Part shown: in pieces, positions 42,887 to 51,334 of the stretch | Position numbering within the stretch: the stretch's first letter is position 1 | Layout of the letters: every line of letters starts with the position of its first letter | NCBI RefSeq assembly: GCF_001748225.1 | Contig: NZ_BDFE01000015.1 | Span: 652,657-716,656 of the forward strand | Origin: Desulfoplanes formicivorans | GTDB lineage: Bacteria; Desulfobacterota; Desulfovibrionia; Desulfovibrionales; Desulfomicrobiaceae | Length of the DNA stretch: 64,000 bases | Direction of reading: 5' to 3' | Made by a program: the position numbers and the translations under genes | The notes under the pieces: generated by a model | The model's database searches: none | What the model saw: the letters and a program-made list of their open reading frames with translations, nothing else | What the model was told of the DNA's origin: nothing

Positions 42887-45433
42887 ATGTCACTGAAGAA
42901 TCGGTTGGGATTCACCAGGGAACCCGTGTACCTGATAGACGGTTCGGCCTTTGTCTACAGGGGGTTCTACGCCTATCCGGATCTGAAGCGGTCCGACGGG
43001 TTTCCCACCAATGCCATGTTTATTGTCCTGCGGCTGCTGGCCAAGCTTTTGCGCGAGGAAAAGCCTGCGTATCTGGGGTTTGTTCTGGATGGCAAGGGAC
43101 CGACCTTTCGCCATGCCCTGATGGAAAGCTACAAGGCGCAGCGGATGCGCATGCCCGAGAACCTGGCTGTGCAGATCGAACCTCTTCTCGAAGGTCTCGG
43201 GAAAATGGGGATTGCAACCATTGTGTCCCATGGGGTGGAGGCCGATGATGTCCTGGCCAGCCTGGCCAATCGGTTCAAAAAGGATCGGCCCGTGGTGCTG
43301 GTGGGGGCGGACAAGGATCTGCAGCAATGCCTGGACGAGAACGTCTATCTCTGGGATCCGTCCATGCGCAAGGAGAAGCTGGTCACCCTGGAGAGTTTCC
43401 GTACGCATCAGGACCTCGTGCCCGGCCAGTGGCCGGATTACCAGGCGCTGGTGGGGGACAAGGCCGACAATATTCCCGGCATTCCCGGTGTGGGACCCAA
43501 GACCGCCCTGGGTCTGCTCAAGCGGTTTCCCTCTCTGGAGGCGCTGCGTGACGGGTTTGAGCGGCTCTCGGCCAAGGAGCAAACCCGTCTGAAGCCGCAC
43601 ATGGAGGACATTTTTCTCTATCGCGAACTGACCCGTCTCAAGACCGATTGTTGTGCGGACCACGTTTGTGCCCAACTGAAGATCAATCAGGAGGATATGA
43701 GCGCGTTTCTGGACTTTCTGGATGCCTACGAATTTCATTCTCTGAAACGGGAATTCGCCCGGGATGACGCCCGGGACACGAACGCGTCCGGACACAAGAT
43801 GACCGGAACGTTTGTCGAGCCGGTCCACGGAGAGGCCCTGCCTGATTGCGCGGGTAAACAGGTGGGCATGATCCTTGAGGGCAAGGGCGTGAGAATCGGC
43901 CTTGAAGGGCGTGAGTACCTGTTTGACGCATGCTCCATGTCCCTGGTCACCGCGCTGGGTACGGCGCAATCCATTGCGGTCCCCTCGCTCAAGGACGTTC
44001 TCTATCATCACCGGTTGTGGTACCTCGTGCCCCTGGGCACGTGGTTCGATATCGGGCTGGCCGAGTATCTTCTGGATCCCGAGGAGCGCAATTACGGATT
44101 TGAGCGGATACGTGACGGCTTGTCCGGGGAACTGGACACCCACCCTGAAAATCCCGCCCTGACAGCCTGTCGGATCGGGGAACTCCTGACCAAGCGTCTC
44201 GAGGCCGGAGATTTCATCCCGTTGATGCGGGAGCTGGAGCTTCCCCTGATTCCCGTCTTGGTCAAGATGGAACAAAACGGCATCAGACTGGATCTGGAGG
44301 CCTTTGCCGCTTTTCTCGCCGAGGTCCAGGAGAAGCTGGATCAGCTGACAACGGCCATTTACCAGGAGGCCGGAACCACCTTCAACATCAGGTCCAGTCA
44401 GCAACTGGCCGAGGTCCTTTTTGACCGGCTGGGCATTGTTTCCCGGAAAAAGACACCGGGCGGCAAACCCTCCACTTCGGTTCAGGCCCTGGAGGCCCTT
44501 GCAGACGCCCATCCGGTCATCAACAGCATTCTCCGTTACAGAACCCTGGAAAAATTGCGATCCACCTATCTCGAACCTCTGCCCAAACTGGTGGACAGGG
44601 AAAATCGGGTGCACACGCATTTCAACAATCTGGCGACCGCCACGGGCAGACTGTCCAGCAGCAAGCCCAATCTCCAGAACATTCCCATTCGGGGAGAATT
44701 CGGTCCCAGAATGCGGGGGTGTTTCATCGCCCGGCCCGGATACAAGCTGGTGGCGGCCGACTATTCCCAGATCGAATTGCGTATTCTGGCCCACATGTCC
44801 AAGGATCCCCATTTGCTGGACGCCTTTGCCAGAAACGAGGATATTCATGCCCGGACAGCGGCTCTGCTTTTTGACAAGGAACCGGAAGCCATCCAGGCGG
44901 ACGAGCGTCGCAAGGCCAAGACCATCAATTTCGGGTTGCTCTACGGCATGGGTCCTCAAAAACTGGGCAAGGATTTGGGGTTGACCCTCAAGGAAGCCAA
45001 AGAATTTATCGCCAGGTATTTCAGTGCCCTGGCCAAGGTGAAGACATTCTATACAGATGTTGAAAAGCGGGCCAGGGCGCATGGTTCCGTGACCACCATC
45101 GCCGGGCGCAGACGTCTCCTGCCGGATATCAATTCCCGAAACGCCAACCTGGCCCAACAGGCCAGGCGCATGGCCATCAATACCGTTGTTCAGGGTTCGG
45201 CCGCTGATGTGATCAAAAAGGCCATGCTCGCTGTGGACCGGGATCCGCTTCTGCACAAGACGGGAAGCCGCATCCTCCTGCAGGTGCATGACGAACTGGT
45301 TCTGGAGGTTCCGGCAGAAAACGCCATCGAGGTCGGAGAACGGTTGACTGTCATCATGAGCGGTGTCTACGATCTGGATGTTCCTCTGGCCGTGGACTGG
45401 GGCATTGGCGACAATTGGGCCCAGGCCCATTGA
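42887..45433 (+). CDS. polA: DNA polymerase I (proofreading domain degenerate)
   Basis: An 848-residue repair and Okazaki-fragment polymerase. The ATG at 42887 follows CCGGAG; a GTG two codons earlier is also possible. Residues 1-280 are the 5' nuclease (YLIDGSAFVYRGFYA; VEADDVLASLANRF; VGADKDLQQCLD; GDKADNIPGIPGVGPKTAL). Residues about 300-480 align with the 3'-5' exonuclease region but lack the DTETD-type catalytic acidic motif (AGKQVGMILEGKGVRIGLEGR instead), as in Taq Pol I, so proofreading is probably lost. Residues 480-848 are the polymerase: NLQNIPIRGEFG, VAADYSQIELRILAHMS (about 623), RRKAKTINFGLLYGMG (about 675), and LLQVHDELVLEVP (about 798). All catalytic aspartates are present. 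Confidence 0.97.
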   Translation: MSLKNRLGFTREPVYLIDGSAFVYRGFYAYPDLKRSDGFPTNAMFIVLRLLAKLLREEKPAYLGFVLDGKGPTFRHALMESYKAQRMRMPENLAVQIEPLLEGLGKMGIATIVSHGVEADDVLASLANRFKKDRPVVLVGADKDLQQCLDENVYLWDPSMRKEKLVTLESFRTHQDLVPGQWPDYQALVGDKADNIPGIPGVGPKTALGLLKRFPSLEALRDGFERLSAKEQTRLKPHMEDIFLYRELTRLKTDCCADHVCAQLKINQEDMSAFLDFLDAYEFHSLKREFARDDARDTNASGHKMTGTFVEPVHGEALPDCAGKQVGMILEGKGVRIGLEGREYLFDACSMSLVTALGTAQSIAVPSLKDVLYHHRLWYLVPLGTWFDIGLAEYLLDPEERNYGFERIRDGLSGELDTHPENPALTACRIGELLTKRLEAGDFIPLMRELELPLIPVLVKMEQNGIRLDLEAFAAFLAEVQEKLDQLTTAIYQEAGTTFNIRSSQQLAEVLFDRLGIVSRKKTPGGKPSTSVQALEALADAHPVINSILRYRTLEKLRSTYLEPLPKLVDRENRVHTHFNNLATATGRLSSSKPNLQNIPIRGEFGPRMRGCFIARPGYKLVAADYSQIELRILAHMSKDPHLLDAFARNEDIHARTAALLFDKEPEAIQADERRKAKTINFGLLYGMGPQKLGKDLGLTLKEAKEFIARYFSALAKVKTFYTDVEKRARAHGSVTTIAGRRRLLPDINSRNANLAQQARRMAINTVVQGSAADVIKKAMLAVDRDPLLHKTGSRILLQVHDELVLEVPAENAIEVGERLTVIMSGVYDLDVPLAVDWGIGDNWAQAH

Positions 45434-45511
45434 TACAGGTATGCAGTCCTCGGTGGCAGCCTTCACCGATCGGTCCCGTCCATTGCGCTCCCGTGTTCAC
45501 TTCAAACCCCC

Positions 45512-46060
45512 ATGCCCATGCACGAAACCAGTCTCAATCAGACCATCATCGACTACATTTCCGGCGACGAAATTCAGGATACCACCTTCGAGGATCTGCG
45601 TCAGGCCATTGCCCGCATTCTTGTGGAGCAGCGCGGATATCCCAAGGATCGGCTCAGGACCAAGCAGCGTCTTGCCTATGTCATGGATGGACAGCCCTTT
45701 GAGAAGATTCTTGACCTGATAGCCCTTGATCCCCAGGGAAAGCCCATCCTTCTGGTCATGTTCTGTCCGGGAGGACTGGTTTCCTACATCCGGCAATATG
45801 TGGCCGCGGCCCGGATTTTTGAGGGAGGCCCCATTCCGCTGCTTGTGGTCACGGATTCCAGGGAGGCCAAACTGGTTCGGTGTTGTGACGGGGAGATCCT
45901 CAAGGAGGGGTTTCACGCCTTCCCCACCTGGGGGGAGCTTGTGCCCCTGGCCGCCCATCATGCCTGTGAAAAACCCGATCCCGAACGAATGGTCAGGGAG
46001 CAGCGCATCCTCTATGCCATGCACGATTTGTCCGGACCGTGCTGCAAGGGGCAGTGCTAA
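45512..46060 (+). CDS. Solo HsdR N-terminal (type I restriction-like) domain protein
   Basis: A 182-residue protein starting at ATG 45512 (or 45518). It matches the HSDR_N_2 family, the nuclease-like N-terminal domain of type I restriction R subunits: DTTFEDLRQAIARILVEQRGYPKDRLRTKQRL, then FEKILDLIALDPQGKPILLVMFCPGGLVSYIRQYVAAARI. In the PD-(D/E)xK fold one expects an acidic residue in KILDLI and a lysine in a following E-x-K; here the strand reads ILLVMFCP, so the E-x-K appears absent and nuclease activity is doubtful. The tail has CEKPDPERM and CCKGQC cysteines. No helicase, methylase or specificity gene is near, so it is not part of a restriction system. It follows polA by 78 bases. Confidence 0.8.
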   Translation: MPMHETSLNQTIIDYISGDEIQDTTFEDLRQAIARILVEQRGYPKDRLRTKQRLAYVMDGQPFEKILDLIALDPQGKPILLVMFCPGGLVSYIRQYVAAARIFEGGPIPLLVVTDSREAKLVRCCDGEILKEGFHAFPTWGELVPLAAHHACEKPDPERMVREQRILYAMHDLSGPCCKGQC

Positions 46061-46109
46061 GCAGGGTATTTCAGGACGAATGAGTCCGGTTGCGTTGTTG
46101 GCCATGAAA

Positions 46110-46152
46110 ACGGCCCGCTTCCCGGTCGTGCATGGTTGGGAAAACGGGCCGT
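46110..46152 (-). terminator. Terminator between convergent genes
   Basis: ACGGCCCG...TTCCC pairs with GGGAA...CGGGCCGT around a 14-base loop. On the minus strand it ends GGGCCGTTTTC, serving the 119-residue gene; it may also stop the plus transcript. Confidence 0.8.
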
Positions 46153-46175
46153 GGGCGAGCAGCCGTGAAGCAGGA

Positions 46176-46535
46176 TTATTTGGACTTTGTGGAATAGATG
46201 GCCTTGAGGGCATCCATGCTTGTATCCGGGTCCATCAACCGGACCATTTCCTTGGCCACGTCCTTGGGGCTGAAATCCTTGCTGGTGGTTTCCGTGACGC
46301 ACAAAACCCAGCCGTTTGCATCCTCTCCCAGATAGAGTTCGCGATGGGTGGCCGCGCTGTCTTCGCACAGGACGCCGGTTGAAAAAAAAGGCCTGGCGAA
46401 TTCATACTCGTCCTCGGTCCATTTGTACCGGATATCGTGATCCGTGGCAGGCAGTTCGTTGAAGTGTTTGTTCTTCCAGGTGCAGATATCAAAAATTTCC
46501 TTGAGATGTTCCCCTTTTTTGCAAGCCGTGGTCAT
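46176..46535 (-). CDS. Unrecognised 119-residue protein
   Basis: ATG 46535 has a perfect AAGGAGGACA ribosome site, so this is clearly expressed. I do not recognise a family. The sequence is soluble and acidic to neutral: TWKNKHFNELPATDHDIRYKW, GVLCEDSAATHRELYLGEDANGW, VTETTSKDFSPKDVAKEMV and a C-terminal MDALKAIYSTKSK. Two cysteines are scattered; there is no metal motif, signal peptide or membrane segment. It is monocistronic, with its own terminator. The strong ribosome site suggests an abundant small protein. Confidence 0.8.
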   Translation of the reverse strand: MTTACKKGEHLKEIFDICTWKNKHFNELPATDHDIRYKWTEDEYEFARPFFSTGVLCEDSAATHRELYLGEDANGWVLCVTETTSKDFSPKDVAKEMVRLMDPDTSMDALKAIYSTKSK

Positions 46536-46715
46536 GAGATTGTCCTCCTTGGGGCAACGTGTGGCAGACTGGTTGGGACATGGAGCAATGCTCACCGCGT
46601 GAACAAGGGCGGCTGGGAACACTGCGCAGCGATTCATCCGGTTGATCCTTGCAAGCATAAACCCAAAAGGTCCCTTTTTCAATAGCAGGACGCATGACAG
46701 GAGTGATATTCACAC

Positions 46716-47111
46716 ATGGACACCATATGCGTACGGACGCGGCAGCGCGAAACCTTGCAGGACATTACACCCCTTGTGGAAGAGTACCTTGCGACGCATG
46801 CATGCACCCGGGGTGTACTCACCCTGTACTCGCCCCATACCACCTGCGCCGTGACTATCAACGAGGGATGCGATCCTGATGTGGCCCGGGACATGATGCA
46901 GACCCTTGGGCGCCTTGTTCCCCGACAGGGGGATTATCGACACGCCGAAGGCAACAGCGATGCCCATGTCAAGACATCCCTGGTCGGCTCCAGTCAGCAG
47001 CTTCTGGTGGAAGGCGGCACCTTGTGCCTGGGCACCTGGCAGCGGGTCTTTCTGGCCGAGTTTGACGGACCACGCGCGCGGACCCTGTGGGTCATGTGGA
47101 TGGGAGCGTGA
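46716..47111 (+). CDS. YjbQ / UPF0047 family protein
   Basis: A 131-residue protein of the YjbQ family, structurally solved as a small barrel with a conserved His-rich pocket; some members show thiamine-phosphate synthase activity, but the physiological role is unclear. The family hallmark is here: LTLYSPHTTCAVTINEGCDPDVARDM (about 40-65), with GDYRHAEGNSDAHVKTSLVGSSQQL and LGTWQRVFLAEFDGPR. All pocket His, Asn, Glu and Asp are present. ATG 46716 follows CAGGAG at a wide 13-base spacing. It stands alone between the 119-residue gene and ilvE. Confidence 0.93.
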   Translation: MDTICVRTRQRETLQDITPLVEEYLATHACTRGVLTLYSPHTTCAVTINEGCDPDVARDMMQTLGRLVPRQGDYRHAEGNSDAHVKTSLVGSSQQLLVEGGTLCLGTWQRVFLAEFDGPRARTLWVMWMGA

Positions 47112-47271
47112 CCGCATCACCCGGTTCGGGCCCGTTTTTTTGTCAAAGATTCCGGTATGGTTGTTGACCTGATGTATTTCCGTCTTGACCCGGGAATGTC
47201 GATTCCCTACATTACGACGGTTCATTTTCTATCTCGACAATCCCCACTAACAACCAAAGGAAGGCATGACA

Positions 47272-48189
47272 ATGGTAGATGCGGGCAAGATCTGGTTTGA
47301 TGGGAAGCTGGTTCCCCAGGCTGAAGCGAACGTTAACGTGCTGTGTCACACCCTGCATTACGGAACCGCCGTGTTCGAGGGAATCCGGTGCTATGCATGT
47401 CCCCAGGACTCCGCAGTATTCCGGTTGCAGGATCATGTACGCCGTCTTTTCGAGTCGGCCAAGATTCTGCAGTTCGACATTGCTTTTTCCCAGGAAGACA
47501 TCTGCCAAGCCATCCTTGAGACCCTCAAGATCAATAACCTTGCCGAAGGGTATATCCGGCCGCTGGTATTTCTTGGCGCCGGCGGCATGGGCGTCAATCC
47601 CGGCGACAATCCGGTTCATGTGATCATCGCCTCCTGGGCATGGGGAGCCTATCTGGGCCAGGAAGCCCTGGAAAAGGGTATCCGGGTTCGCACATCCAGC
47701 TTCACCCGCCAGCATGTCAATGCCATGATGACCAAGAGCAAGGCCGCAGGCAATTATGTCAATTCGGTTCTGGCCAAGAAAGAGGCCCTGCAGGACGGGT
47801 ATGACGAGGCCATGCTTCTGGACGCCCAGGGCTATGTTTCCGAGGCCACGGGCGAGAACATTTTCATTGTCAGGGACGGCATCATCCGCACGCCCCCTTT
47901 GGGATCCATCCTGGCCGGCCTGACCCGCAACTCTCTCATCCGCATTGCCCGGGATCTCGGGTATGAAGTCCTTGAACAGCGTTTCAGCCGGGATGAAGTG
48001 TACACGGCTGACGAGGCCTTTTTCTGCGGAACGGCCGCCGAAGTCACGCCCATTTGCCAGGTGGACCGCCGTCAGATCGGCGCCGGTCATGCCGGGCCTG
48101 TGACCAAGGCCCTGCAAAAGGCGTTTTTTGCCATCGTCAAGGGCGAGAATCCCGATTACGACCGGTGGCTGACCCACTATTCCCTGTAA
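47272..48189 (+). CDS. ilvE: Branched-chain amino acid aminotransferase
   Basis: A PLP fold-type IV transaminase that makes Leu, Ile and Val from their keto acids with glutamate. ATG 47272 sits 7 bases after AAAGGAAGG; an ATG two codons earlier is too close to that site. The product has 305 residues. Landmarks are GKLVPQAEANVNVLCHTLHYGTAVFEGIRCY, the PLP lysine in TKSKAAGNYVNSVLAKKEA (about 157), GYVSEATGENIFIVRDG, GSILAGLTRNSLIRIA, and FFCGTAAEVTPICQVDRRQIG. It is full length. It pairs functionally with ilvD elsewhere in the window, although they are not in one operon. The gene ends with a hairpin at 48201. Confidence 0.96.
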   Translation: MVDAGKIWFDGKLVPQAEANVNVLCHTLHYGTAVFEGIRCYACPQDSAVFRLQDHVRRLFESAKILQFDIAFSQEDICQAILETLKINNLAEGYIRPLVFLGAGGMGVNPGDNPVHVIIASWAWGAYLGQEALEKGIRVRTSSFTRQHVNAMMTKSKAAGNYVNSVLAKKEALQDGYDEAMLLDAQGYVSEATGENIFIVRDGIIRTPPLGSILAGLTRNSLIRIARDLGYEVLEQRFSRDEVYTADEAFFCGTAAEVTPICQVDRRQIGAGHAGPVTKALQKAFFAIVKGENPDYDRWLTHYSL

Positions 48190-48200
48190 ATGAGCGCGGG

Positions 48201-48229
48201 GATCACGCAAGGTTTGTCCCTGCGTGATC
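48201..48229 (+). terminator. Hairpin after ilvE
   Basis: GATCACGCA and TGCGTGATC form a perfect 9-bp stem with an 11-base loop, 12 bases after the ilvE stop codon. Only TTCC follows, so termination strength is uncertain. Confidence 0.65.
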
Positions 48230-48411
48230 TTCCGCAATCATGGCGGCATATCGCCTGGGTGCCTTTGAAGCACAAGGTGTTCGGATTTTCAGAGCCTGCC
48301 TGCCCTGTGTAGGCTCCTTCGGGGGAACTTCCGCTGTGCATGCCTTGTGCGGATCAGACAGCGTCCTGACGGAAGAACCCCAATGGATTTGTGCCTTTCC
48401 TGAATATGCCG

Positions 48412-48439
48412 GCTTGAGCATCCCCGGGGATGCTCAAGC
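48412..48439. promoter_or_regulatory. Perfect 28-bp palindrome upstream of dnaX
   Basis: GCTTGAGCATCCCC joins its exact reverse complement without any spacer. It lies 40 bases before the dnaX start and is followed by TCTTT. It could be a compact terminator (four-base loop CCGG) or a dimeric operator. Confidence 0.6.
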
Positions 48440-48478
48440 TCTTTGCCGCCGGATCATCTTTCACCCCCCACCGATGTT

Positions 48479-50212
48479 ATGAGCAAGGAAGCCCTTACCG
48501 CCACGTACAGGCCCCAGACCTTCAAACAGGTTGCCGGGCAAGAGGCCATCAAGACGATCCTTTCCAGGGCCGCTGCCGAAGATCGTATCGCCCCGGCCTA
48601 TCTTTTCAGCGGGACCCGGGGGGTGGGCAAGACCACCATTGCCAGGATCTTTGCCAAGGCCATCAATTGTCAGGATGCACCCGCGCCGGAACCGTGCAAT
48701 GCCTGCCGGTTCTGCGATCAGATCACCAAGGGGGCCAGCGTGGATGTCATGGAGATCGACGGCGCGTCCAACACCGGAGTGGACAATGTGCGCAGGCTTC
48801 AGGAAAATGTGGCGTACGCGCCCCTTGACTGCCGGTACAAGGTGATCATTATCGACGAGGCGCACATGCTTTCCAAGGCGGCCTTCAACGCCTTGCTCAA
48901 GACCCTGGAAGAACCCCCAGGCCACGTGGTCTTCATCATGGCCACAACCGAGCCGGAAAAATTTCCTCAGACCATCATCAGCCGTTGTCAGCATTATGTG
49001 TTCAAGCGGCTGCCCCAGCAGGAGCTGGTGGACCACCTTTCGTTCATCCTGGAGCAGGAAGGCGTTTCCTTTGAGCTGCCAGCCGTGCACCTGCTGGCCC
49101 GAAGGGGTGCGGGAAGCGTGCGTGATTCCATGTCCCTGCTGGCCCAGGTGCTTGCCCTGGGAAAGGATGGGCTCCGAGTGCGTGAAGTGCGCGAGGTCCT
49201 CGGGCTGGCTGATCAGGAATTGTACATTGATCTGGTCAAGGCCATTGCGGCCCAGGATCTGGGAGCCCTTGGCCGCATCCAGAACGAGGTGCTGGACAAG
49301 GGACTGGATCTTATTTTTTTCTTGCGTGAACTGGTTCTTTGCTGGCGCAATCTTTTCCTGTTCAAGCAAATGGGGGACAAGGCCCGGGAACTCATTGATC
49401 TTCCCCAGGAGGAAGTGGAGGCCTGGCAGGCCTGTGTTCCCCTGTTTACTCCGGCTCATGTACATGCCTGCTGGCAGATGACCCTTGAAGGGCAGCGCAG
49501 GGTACAAGCCAGCCTTGAACCGGGCCTGGATCTGGAAATGCTCCTGGTCAACCTGAGCTATCTTCCCAGCCTGCTGCCCCTGGGCAAGGTCACACCCGCA
49601 ACACCCCCGTCTTCTCCCCAGACCACGGGGGGAACTCCTGCCGAAGGTCAGGCAGTTTCCTCTGCATCCACTGGTTTTGCGGCCAGGACCTCGGAGCACG
49701 AGGAGTCAGGAGTCACGGGGAAACCTTTGCATGCGCCGACAAGGGCTGAAGAACGGCATGAAGGCGGGCCGCAGCCCTCTGCTCCCCAGGCAGCAGTACA
49801 CGAGACCCCGGCACCCATGACAACGGGTTTGGATTCCGGGGGCGTGTCCTCTTCGTCCCGGCCCCTCGACTGGTCCGGATTCGTGAGATTCTGTCAGTCC
49901 CACAAGGGGACAGAAGGGCATGGCTTCATGTTTCTCTTGCAGGTTCAGGGCGTTATTGAGGATGACCTCATCAGAATTCTCTGTTCCAAGGATTTCGTGT
50001 ACCAGCAGTGTTCCCGCCAGGAAGTCGTCTCCAGACTCAAAATCCTTGCCACGGAATGGGCGGGCAAGCCCATGGATATCCGGGTCGAGCCTCCCCGGGA
50101 ACAAACCCGCATGTCGCCGGGGGAGGTTCGCAAGAAGGCTTTGGCCGATCCCCTGGTCAAGGAAGTCATGGACACCTTTGGGGCCCAGGTGGTCGATATC
50201 AGGAAGCGCTGA
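48479..50212 (+). CDS. dnaX: DNA polymerase III subunit gamma/tau
   Basis: The clamp-loader ATPase that ties the replicative polymerases together. The 577-residue product starts at ATG 48479 (MSKEALTATYRPQTFKQVAG); the ribosome site is weak and the extended TTG frame is rejected. Walker A is SGTRGVGKTTIARIF (about 43), the zinc cluster is NCQDAPAPEPCNACRFC (about 62-78), Walker B/DEAH-like is IIIDEAHMLSKAAFNALLKTLEEPP (about 122), and sensor motifs follow. Residues 370-480 are a low-complexity Pro/Ser/Thr linker, then a tau-type C-terminal domain (GFVRFCQSHKGTEGHGFMFLLQVQ) that should bind the polymerase alpha subunit. No slippery A-run for a gamma frameshift is obvious. It is the first gene of dnaX-ybaB-recR-recD2. 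Confidence 0.97.
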   Translation: MSKEALTATYRPQTFKQVAGQEAIKTILSRAAAEDRIAPAYLFSGTRGVGKTTIARIFAKAINCQDAPAPEPCNACRFCDQITKGASVDVMEIDGASNTGVDNVRRLQENVAYAPLDCRYKVIIIDEAHMLSKAAFNALLKTLEEPPGHVVFIMATTEPEKFPQTIISRCQHYVFKRLPQQELVDHLSFILEQEGVSFELPAVHLLARRGAGSVRDSMSLLAQVLALGKDGLRVREVREVLGLADQELYIDLVKAIAAQDLGALGRIQNEVLDKGLDLIFFLRELVLCWRNLFLFKQMGDKARELIDLPQEEVEAWQACVPLFTPAHVHACWQMTLEGQRRVQASLEPGLDLEMLLVNLSYLPSLLPLGKVTPATPPSSPQTTGGTPAEGQAVSSASTGFAARTSEHEESGVTGKPLHAPTRAEERHEGGPQPSAPQAAVHETPAPMTTGLDSGGVSSSSRPLDWSGFVRFCQSHKGTEGHGFMFLLQVQGVIEDDLIRILCSKDFVYQQCSRQEVVSRLKILATEWAGKPMDIRVEPPREQTRMSPGEVRKKALADPLVKEVMDTFGAQVVDIRKR

Positions 50213-50305
50213 GGGCTTGAGGCGGTGTACCCACTCCCCGGAAGCGTCGAGAAAACCGGGTGATCCGATGTCACCCCAACCATCCATCCAAGGAGGAAAC
50301 CCGTC

Positions 50306-50614
50306 ATGGGACTCAACGATATATTGCGCCAGGCGCAGATAATGCAGAAGAAAATGACCCAGATGCAGGAGGATCTCAAAACCAGGACCGTGGAGGCCTC
50401 CTCCGGTGGCGGCATGGTTACGGTCACAGCCTCTGGTGCCCGGGAAATCCTGTCTCTTTCCATCGACCCGGCCGTGGTGGATCCCCAGGATGTGGACATG
50501 CTTCAGGATCTGATCCTTGCTGCCGTGAACGAGGCCCTGAAAAAGGCCACGCAAATGGCCGAGGAGGAAATGGGTCAGCTTACCGGCGGCATGAAGATTC
50601 CCGGCATGTTCTAG
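50306..50614 (+). CDS. YbaB/EbfC nucleoid-associated protein
   Basis: A 102-residue DNA-binding dimer almost always encoded between dnaX and recR, as here. ATG 50306 follows CAAGGAGGAAACC, a strong ribosome site. The sequence is typical: GLNDILRQAQIMQKKMTQMQEDL (tweezer helix), a central SGGGMVTVTASGAREILSLSIDP sheet, DLILAAVNEALKKATQMAEEEM, and a glycine-rich LTGGMKIPGMF tail. EbfC-type proteins coat DNA and affect gene expression and repair. It is likely co-transcribed with its neighbours. Confidence 0.96.
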   Translation: MGLNDILRQAQIMQKKMTQMQEDLKTRTVEASSGGGMVTVTASGAREILSLSIDPAVVDPQDVDMLQDLILAAVNEALKKATQMAEEEMGQLTGGMKIPGMF

Positions 50615-50717
50615 CTGTTCTGAGCATCTGCCAAAAGGCGCATGATTGTGAACCCTTTTTCATGGCCCGTCCCTTGTAGGGCGGGCATGTCATTTTCTGC
50701 GAGGATGGATTGTATTG

Positions 50718-51320
50718 GTGAATCTTCCCCAACCCTTACAAGATGTTGTTGAACGACTTTCCTCCCTTCCGGGAGTTGGTCCCAAGAGTGCCCTGCGCAT
50801 GGCCATGACCCTGCTCAAGTGGCCCGAACCCCAGGCCCGGGGACTCGGTCAGAGTATTCTTTCTCTGCGCGAGAATCTGTCCATCTGTTCCGTGTGCGGC
50901 AGTCTGTCCGATAGTGATCCCTGTTCCATTTGTGCCGATCCCAGGCGCGAGACCGGCCAGCTCTGCGTGGTGGGGGAGTGGGATTCCCTGCTGGTCATGG
51001 AAGAGGCCGGAGGCTATGGGGGACGCTATTTCATTCTGGGGGGACTGCTGTCTCCCCTTGACGGGATCAATCCCGGGGACCTGGAACTCGAAGGTCTGAG
51101 AACTCTCTTGGCCCAGGGAAACATTGGTGAAGTGATTCTGGCCCTGGGAACCACCGGAGACGCCGAGGCCACGGGATCATATCTCAAGAATATGCTTCAA
51201 AAGGAATTTCCCGATATCGGCATCACCCGGCTGGCCCAGGGCATTCCTCTGGGAGCCGAGGTCAAGTACATGGATCGGAATACCCTGCGCCAGTCACTTG
51301 CGTACCGGCAGAAAATCTGA
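50718..51320 (+). CDS. recR: Recombination mediator protein RecR
   Basis: RecR acts with RecF/RecO to load RecA at gaps. The product is 200 residues from GTG 50718; a TTG one codon earlier (50715) is also possible and has better ribosome-site spacing. The helix-hairpin-helix is LSSLPGVGPKSALRMAMTLL, the zinc finger is CSVCGSLSDSDPCSICADPRRE, the Toprim domain has LCVVGEWDSLLVMEEAGGYGGRYFILGGLLSPLDGI, and the Walker-like C-terminus is GIPLGAEVKYMDRNTLRQSL. All four zinc cysteines are present. It is followed after 14 bases by recD2, so the repair genes form one unit. Confidence 0.97.
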   Translation: MNLPQPLQDVVERLSSLPGVGPKSALRMAMTLLKWPEPQARGLGQSILSLRENLSICSVCGSLSDSDPCSICADPRRETGQLCVVGEWDSLLVMEEAGGYGGRYFILGGLLSPLDGINPGDLELEGLRTLLAQGNIGEVILALGTTGDAEATGSYLKNMLQKEFPDIGITRLAQGIPLGAEVKYMDRNTLRQSLAYRQKI

Positions 51321-51334
51321 AGGACAGAGTCGAA

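Noticed and set aside
42890..45466. Long minus-strand frame opposite polA
   Set aside because: It is a shadow of the GC-rich codon bias of polA and shows no family motif.
48190..48478. SRP (4.5S) RNA gene sought upstream of dnaX, a common location
   Set aside because: The conserved GGAAGGAAGCA-type loop is not present; only two hairpins are visible.
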